Positions 59,876 to 64,000 of a DNA stretch of 64,000 nt are shown here, one piece after another. Position numbers and translations under genes: made by a program. Below the pieces are notes generated by a model. It ran no database searches, was not told where the DNA came from, and was given only the letters and a program-made list of their open reading frames with translations. The stretch is taken from contig MGPC01000005.1 in the NCBI GenBank assembly GCA_001797315.1, forward strand, positions 62,001-126,000. Direction: 5' to 3'. The stretch is from Curvibacter sp. GWA2_64_110. Its GTDB lineage: Bacteria > Pseudomonadota > Gammaproteobacteria > Burkholderiales > Burkholderiaceae_C. The number at the start of each line of letters is the position of its first letter. Position 1 is the first letter of the stretch.

Positions 59876-60784
59876 TTAAGGATTAGCGATGCCGCTGGCG
59901 ACATGGCCCGAAGGCACGTGCTGCGAAGCGGATTCGATGTGGCCGGTCTGGTCGTCGAAGAAGAAGTCGGGCTCGAATTCGCGCAGGAATTCGCCCTTGG
60001 GCAGGCCGCCAAGGAACATGGCCTCGTCAACCTCGATGTTCCACTCCATCAACGTACGGATGGCGCGTTCGTGCGCCGGCGCGCTGCGCGCCGTCACCAG
60101 CGCGGTGCGGATGCGCATGCTGGGCGTGCCTTCCTGCTGCAGCCGGTGCAGCGCGGCCAGCAGCGGCTTGAAGGGGCCGGCCGAGAGCGGCTGGAGCGCC
60201 TTGTCGCGTTCATGCTTCTGGAAGGCGCTCAAACCCTGCGCCTGGAACACGCGTTCGGCTTCGTCGCTGAAGAGCACGGCATCGCCGTCGAAGGCGATAC
60301 GCACCTCGTGCGGGTGGGCATCACTGGCCAGCGCCGACTGCGGGTAGACCTGGGCTGCCGGCACGCCGGCGTCGAGCGCGGCGCGCACGTCGCTCAGATG
60401 GGTCGAGAGAAACAGGTTGGCGTGCAGTGGTTTGAGGTAGCGCCAGGGTGACTGGCCGCGCGTGAAGCTGCCGCGCTCGATCGGCAGGCCGTAATGCTGG
60501 GCCGAGCGGAACACGCGCATGCCTGAGACCGGGTCGTTGCGCGAGAGGATCACTACCTCCACCCGTTGCGCCTGGGCGTCATTGAACGCCAGCAGTTTTT
60601 TGACCATGGAGAAGGCGACGCCCGGCTTGGCCGGTTCTTCCAGCTTGTCGAGCTGCAGCTTCATGTAGGCGCGGTCCTTGTGCGGGCCCTGTCCGTGTTC
60701 GAACACCTTGTTCTCTTCCTCGAAGTCGAACAAGGCGCGCGAGGAAATGGCGACGACGAGCTTGCCGTCCAGTGATGCACCCAT
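59876..60784 (-). CDS. Cytosolic 5'-nucleotidase family protein (PF06189)
   Basis: A 302-residue cytoplasmic protein of the 5'-nucleotidase (PF06189) family. Motif-like segments are LVVAISSRALFDFEEEN at the N-terminus (the catalytic Asp region), VEVVILSRNDPVSGMRVF, VRIAFDGDAVLFSDEAERVF and FEPDFFFDDQTGHIE near the C-terminus, with paired acidic residues for magnesium. It should dephosphorylate nucleoside monophosphates. The ATG at 60784 is chosen; the longer frame starts with a Cys/Trp-rich shadow. It follows the Tat-exported protein gene by about 43 bases and precedes the ABC transporter. Confidence 0.85.
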   Translation of the reverse strand: MGASLDGKLVVAISSRALFDFEEENKVFEHGQGPHKDRAYMKLQLDKLEEPAKPGVAFSMVKKLLAFNDAQAQRVEVVILSRNDPVSGMRVFRSAQHYGLPIERGSFTRGQSPWRYLKPLHANLFLSTHLSDVRAALDAGVPAAQVYPQSALASDAHPHEVRIAFDGDAVLFSDEAERVFQAQGLSAFQKHERDKALQPLSAGPFKPLLAALHRLQQEGTPSMRIRTALVTARSAPAHERAIRTLMEWNIEVDEAMFLGGLPKGEFLREFEPDFFFDDQTGHIESASQHVPSGHVASGIANP

Positions 60785-60827
60785 GGTGTCTGCCTCTTGT
60801 CTCTTGTTGTGTGTCCTGTGCCGCTGC

Positions 60828-61382
60828 TCAGCCGAGCCAGCGCCCCAGCTGTTCCACATCTTCCGGGAACAGCTGGCCTTTTTCGGCCTGCAGCAGTTTG
60901 CCATCGCGCCCGCGCACCAGGGTGATGGGCAGGCCTCTGGGTTTGGGCAGCACACGCTGGACGGCGGGCGTCACGAAGCCGGCCGGGAAGGTATAGCCCT
61001 TTTTCTGCAGATAGGCCTGCGCATCTTCGCGCTTGCGGTCGATCGACAGTGTCAGCAGCTGCAGGCCGTGCTGGCGCTGGCTGAGCCAGAGTTTTTGCAT
61101 TTCGGGGCTTTGCAGCGCGCAGAACGGGCAATCGCTGGCCCACCAGTAGATCACCAGCACCCGGCCTTCAGCCTGGGCCGGGCGGAACAGCGTTCCGTCG
61201 AACAACGCTACTTCCGGCAAGGGCAGCGGGGTGCCGAGGGCGGGCATGGGCGGTGCCTTGGCCTCCAGGGCTGCCGGTGATGGTGCAGGGGGCTGCGCCA
61301 GCGCGGTGTTTGCCTGGCCCAGAGCGACGGCGCCGGTCAGCAGCGAGGCACTGCCGAGAAAGTGTCTGCGGTCGGGGTTCAT
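60828..61382 (-). CDS. Tat-exported TlpA/ResA-like thioredoxin-fold protein
   Basis: A 184-residue protein with a twin-arginine signal (DRRHFLGSASLLTGAVALG) followed by a Pro/Ala linker and a thioredoxin fold with active site SDCPFC near residues 86-91 (ASDCPFCALQSP), and the cis-proline in RGLPITLV. CPFC replaces the CxPC of classic TlpA/ResA. It is probably a periplasmic thiol-disulfide reductase or chaperone for a metalloprotein; Tat export suggests it folds before crossing the membrane. Confidence 0.82.
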   Translation of the reverse strand: MNPDRRHFLGSASLLTGAVALGQANTALAQPPAPSPAALEAKAPPMPALGTPLPLPEVALFDGTLFRPAQAEGRVLVIYWWASDCPFCALQSPEMQKLWLSQRQHGLQLLTLSIDRKREDAQAYLQKKGYTFPAGFVTPAVQRVLPKPRGLPITLVRGRDGKLLQAEKGQLFPEDVEQLGRWLG

Positions 61383-61406
61383 GGCTTTGATCTTAGCGCT
61401 TGCACA

Positions 61407-62228
61407 TCAGGGCGGTATGGCGGGTGGGTGACGCGCCAGCAACTGACCGGCCGCCACGGCCACGGTCTCGCCCTCGGCCAGCGGCTGCCAGGGCTCCTCG
61501 CTCAGCGGCACGCTGGCCAATAGCGCCACTTGCTGAAAGCCGCAGCCGACGCATACGCCATGTGCCTGCAAGGGCTGGTCTTCAGCATGGCACTGGCGCG
61601 TCAGCAGGTACAGGCCCGGCGGCTCGATGCGGCCACTGTCCTGGATGCGCCGGTGGCCGTGCGCGAACAGTACCTCCCCATCGGCATAGAGGAAATTGGC
61701 CGGCCCGAGTTCCCGCAACTCGGCGGCAAAGGTCGCCACCACGGCCAGCCGTGCCTGTACCGAGGGCGGCGGCGCGGTGGGTTGCCAGAGTACCTGCAAC
61801 CGCGCCAGCAAGGCGCAAAAGGCGTGTTCGGAGTCGGTTTCGCCCACGGGGTGAAACGGGCCGGGCATGAAGCGCGGTGACTGCGCAATGCCGGCCAGCG
61901 TGCCGTTGTGGGCGAAGACATGGCTGCGCCCGGCCAACTCGCGCACGAAAGGCTGGGTGTTGGCCAGCGAGATGGCGCCCTGCGTGGCATGGCGGATGTG
62001 CGAGATGGCCAGGGTGGTGGGCGGCCCCTGGGCCTCGAGCAGATGCACCAGGGGGCTGTCGCTGGCGGGCGCCGGTTCGCGGTAGAGGGCGGCATCGCGT
62101 CCCTGGTAGAAGGCGACGCCCCAGCCGTCACGCGGACTGTGGCCGGGGCTGCTGCGCTCGGCCAGCGCCTGCAGCGAGAAGTTCAACCGGGTGGCGTGCC
62201 GGCTGGAGATGGCAAGAAGTTCGCACAT
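61407..62228 (-). CDS. Class II glutamine amidotransferase (YafJ-like)
   Basis: A 273-residue Ntn-type amidotransferase. The ATG at 62228 places Cys2 (MCELLAISSR) as the N-terminal nucleophile after Met removal, with the oxyanion segments HIRHATQGA and FAHNGTLAG and the ETDSEHAFCALL block. It is the YafJ/DUF stand-alone group and its acceptor substrate is unknown. It is divergent from the Crp/Fnr gene and shares an 83-bp control region with a good sigma-70 promoter. Confidence 0.88.
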   Translation of the reverse strand: MCELLAISSRHATRLNFSLQALAERSSPGHSPRDGWGVAFYQGRDAALYREPAPASDSPLVHLLEAQGPPTTLAISHIRHATQGAISLANTQPFVRELAGRSHVFAHNGTLAGIAQSPRFMPGPFHPVGETDSEHAFCALLARLQVLWQPTAPPPSVQARLAVVATFAAELRELGPANFLYADGEVLFAHGHRRIQDSGRIEPPGLYLLTRQCHAEDQPLQAHGVCVGCGFQQVALLASVPLSEEPWQPLAEGETVAVAAGQLLARHPPAIPP

Positions 62229-62259
62229 GCTTCCCCCATGACTCACGGATGTCCGAGTA

Positions 62260-62288
62260 TTGCGTTGGATGATTCGGTCCACTATACA
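62260..62288 (+). promoter_or_regulatory. Sigma-70 promoter of the Crp/Fnr gene
   Basis: TTGCGT (62260-62265) and TATACA (62283-62288) are separated by exactly 17 bp, and the element lies about 24 bases upstream of the ATG at 62312. It is the best promoter match seen in the window. A GTGTGCAC palindrome at 62301-62308, between the -10 and the ATG, could be an operator. Confidence 0.65.
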
Positions 62289-62311
62289 CTGTGGGGTATG
62301 GTGTGCACGGT

Positions 62312-63037
62312 ATGACGAGCGAAGCAGCAATGATCCCGATCAAGACAGAATCCGCCTGGCGCGGTACCTCGGATTGCCGCAACTGCGGCATCCGCGACAT
62401 GGTGCTGTTCGCCGACCTCAACGAGCAGGATTTCGGCATGATCCATGCGCCGATTGACGACCTGGAATTCCGTCAGGGCACGTCGCTTTATGCCGAAGGC
62501 AACCGCGCGGCCGGCATTTTCACGCTGCGCACGGGCATGATCAAGCTGGTGCGGGTCACGGCCGATGGCCGCCTGCGCATCGTGCGCGTGCTGCGCCCCG
62601 GCGATGTGGCGGGGCTGGAGGCGCTGGGCAGCTCGCGCTACGACTGCGAAGCGGTCGCGCTGACCGATGTGTCGGTCTGCCGCATTCCGCTGGAGGTGAT
62701 CCACACCCTGGGGGCCAGCAGCCCGCGCCTGCATTTGCGCCTGATGCAGAAGTGGCAGCAGGCGCTCAAGGACGCCGACGACTGGCTGGCCGATCTCAAT
62801 TTCGGCACGGCGCGCCAGCGGGTGTCGAACTTCATCCTCAAGATGCGCAGTCCGTCGGATGGGCGCACGGTGACGTTGTTCGCGCGTGACGACATGGGGG
62901 CCATGCTGGACCTGAAACTCGAGACCGTCAGCCGCGAGGTCAGCCGCCTGGTCCGAGAGGAAGTGATCGAGCCGCTGGACAAGCAGGGCCGCGTCTACCA
63001 CCTGCGCGAACCTGAGCGCCTGCTGGAAGCCGTCTGA
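62312..63037 (+). CDS. Crp/Fnr-family regulator with an incomplete FNR cysteine set
   Basis: A 241-residue regulator with a cyclic-nucleotide-binding-like domain (residues about 40-140) and a C-terminal winged helix (LDLKLETVSREVSRLVREEV). The N-terminus has Cys22 and Cys25 in SDCRNCGIRD, matching the first CxxC of FNR cluster ligands, and Cys112 and Cys123 (VSVCRIPLE, the FNR Cys122 place). The third N-terminal cysteine of FNR, expected six residues after Cys25, is absent (Val31). A [4Fe-4S] FNR cluster in the usual form is thus doubtful. Recognition helix LETVSREVSR is close to FNR-type ETVSR. DNR-like or other redox control is possible. Confidence 0.85.
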   Translation: MTSEAAMIPIKTESAWRGTSDCRNCGIRDMVLFADLNEQDFGMIHAPIDDLEFRQGTSLYAEGNRAAGIFTLRTGMIKLVRVTADGRLRIVRVLRPGDVAGLEALGSSRYDCEAVALTDVSVCRIPLEVIHTLGASSPRLHLRLMQKWQQALKDADDWLADLNFGTARQRVSNFILKMRSPSDGRTVTLFARDDMGAMLDLKLETVSREVSRLVREEVIEPLDKQGRVYHLREPERLLEAV

Positions 63038-63044
63038 ATTCATT

Positions 63045-64000
63045 TCACCGCGTCAGCGCCATGAACAGCCGGGGCAACTGCTCCGGCAGCCGTTCGATGT
63101 GGTCGATCACGGTGTACTGCCGGCCGAAGATATCGCCCACATAGGCATCGGCCTTGGGGTCCAGGTTGATGCAGTAGCTGAAGATGGCCTGCTGGCCGAT
63201 TTCCTTCACCGCCTGGCGCGCGTCCTCGATCAGCAGCCGCTCATCGGGCGCATCGACGTCGGAGGGCTGGCCATCGGTGAGCACCAGCAGCAGTTTCTTG
63301 TCGGCTTGCTGCGCCCCGAGGTAGTGGGCCGCATGGCGCATGGCTGCGCCCATGCGGGTGGACCAGCCGGCCTGCATGGCCGCCAGCCGTGCCTTCACCG
63401 CATCACCCCAGTGCTCGCCATAACCCTTGATGTGCAGGTAGCGCACGTCGTGCCTGGTGTTGGAATGGAAGCCGGCAATCGCAAAGGCATCACCCAGGTG
63501 CTCGATGGCGCCACCCAGCAGCGATACCGCCTCCTGGCTGAGCTCGAGGATTGACTGGTCCGAGCCGGCGGCTTTCTCATTGAGGGACTGCGACAGGTCC
63601 AGCAGCAGCATGACGGCGATGCTGCGCCCGTCGGTGCGGTGGCTCATGTTGATGCGCGGATCCGGCGTGTGGCCGCTTTTGAAGTCGATGAACGAGCGCA
63701 GTGCCACGTCCAGATCGAGCTCGCTGCCCTCTTCCTGGTAGCGCACGCGCAGCTTGTCCTGCGGCTTGAGCAGGTCCAGCAGGCGCTGCAGGCGCTTGGC
63801 CAGGGCACTGTGTTTGGCCAGCAGACGGTCGATGTCGGCGGCGTTGCCGCTCGGATGCAGGTGTTCGTACAGGCTGACCCAGTCCGGCCGGTAGCTCTGG
63901 CTGCTGTAGTCCCATTCCGGGTAGTGGCGCGGCGGCAGCCCGGAGGCTTCTTCTTCCGTAGTCGAAGGGCAGTGTTCCTCGAACATCTCCTCGTCGTCGC
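63045..64000 (-). CDS. NorD/CbbO-type VWA-domain protein, C-terminal part (partial)
   Basis: The reading frame is open to the right edge of the window, so the N-terminus lies beyond 64000; the ATG at 63986 is probably internal. The visible part ends in a von Willebrand A domain with a MIDAS motif VMLLLDLSQSL (DxSxS) and the late LLVLTDGQPSDVD, followed by GDIFGRQYTVIDHI. Such proteins partner a MoxR-type AAA ATPase (NorQ/CbbQ) to activate metalloenzymes, e.g. nitric oxide reductase or RubisCO. The flanking Fnr-type regulator agrees with a denitrification or autotrophy link, but which one cannot be told here. Confidence 0.8.
   Translation of the reverse strand, partial: DDEEMFEEHCPSTTEEEASGLPPRHYPEWDYSSQSYRPDWVSLYEHLHPSGNAADIDRLLAKHSALAKRLQRLLDLLKPQDKLRVRYQEEGSELDLDVALRSFIDFKSGHTPDPRINMSHRTDGRSIAVMLLLDLSQSLNEKAAGSDQSILELSQEAVSLLGGAIEHLGDAFAIAGFHSNTRHDVRYLHIKGYGEHWGDAVKARLAAMQAGWSTRMGAAMRHAAHYLGAQQADKKLLLVLTDGQPSDVDAPDERLLIEDARQAVKEIGQQAIFSYCINLDPKADAYVGDIFGRQYTVIDHIERLPEQLPRLFMALTR

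Overview
The window is a high-GC, densely packed chromosomal segment from a betaproteobacterium, most likely of the family Comamonadaceae (genus not determined). The indications are three tripartite-tricarboxylate-type (Bug/TctC) solute receptors, two of them in catabolic operons, the typical Burkholderiales housekeeping genes, and two small dispersed repeat families I associate with comamonads: a 56-bp element that often lies inside coding sequence, and a stop-codon-adjacent element starting CCCCCAGGCTTC. No rRNA, tRNA, CRISPR array, complete insertion sequence or prophage was seen. Almost every base is in a gene; no gene-free stretch exceeds 300 bases.

Layout. 1-2366: end of a YeeE/YedE sulfur transporter, a secreted cysteine-repeat protein (seven P-C-A-G units), a conserved cytoplasmic protein and a periplasmic double rhodanese; this looks like a sulfur or soft-metal handling cluster. 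2408-3144: dtd and a TfoX C-terminal-domain protein. 3149-6917: an AtuA / AtuA-C / Bug-receptor operon with a divergent LysR regulator. 6944-10045: a lower-GC orphan membrane protein, then ybeY and phoH facing ruvA and a YkvA protein. 10062-11201: secreted alpha-carbonic anhydrase. 11279-18329: a compact seven-gene aromatic-catabolic-type operon (GST isomerase, variant metallo-beta-lactamase, Bug receptor, VOC dioxygenase-like protein, FAD monooxygenase, DUF2783, fumarylacetoacetase-family hydrolase) with a divergent LysR. 18337-22896: ruvB, then a MacAB/Lol-like three-part ABC exporter. 22904-30247: lysoplasmalogenase-like protein, D-amino-acid PLP enzyme, histidine phosphatase, lipoprotein, ttcA, folB, folM, MidA-type methyltransferase and a ROK kinase.

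30275-34259: otsB, a GH15 glycosidase and otsA, a trehalose synthesis unit. 34386-36472: small membrane proteins and lipoproteins, one gene with an apparent single-base frameshift, and trxC. 36633-38255: a chemoreceptor with a c-type haem motif in its periplasmic sensor. 38413-44620: cca, GST, NDUFA9-like reductase, soluble lytic transglycosylase, 5-formyltetrahydrofolate cyclo-ligase and a TetR regulator. 44724-49005: a second variant metallo-beta-lactamase, a periplasmic histidine phosphatase and a PAS-GGDEF-EAL protein. 49040-54598: DUF6279 lipoprotein, glmU, a sensor-less histidine kinase, an Lrp regulator and glmS (glmU and glmS both serve UDP-GlcNAc synthesis). 54875-64000: purine permease with an XRE regulator, an unknown protein, queC, an SbmA/YddA-type ABC transporter, a 5'-nucleotidase, a Tat-exported TlpA-like protein, a class II glutamine amidotransferase, a Crp/Fnr regulator and a partial NorD/CbbO-type VWA protein.

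Most interesting: (i) the catabolic operon, in which a VOC protein takes the place expected for a cupin or homogentisate-type ring-cleavage dioxygenase; (ii) two metallo-beta-lactamase paralogues that both lack the site-2 metal ligands but keep the site-1 histidines; (iii) copies of one 56-bp repeat inside or at the end of phoH, yhhN-like, folM and cca, plus a related 63-bp copy in glmU, read as protein; (iv) the cysteine-repeat protein beside sulfur-transport genes; (v) the haem-motif chemoreceptor.
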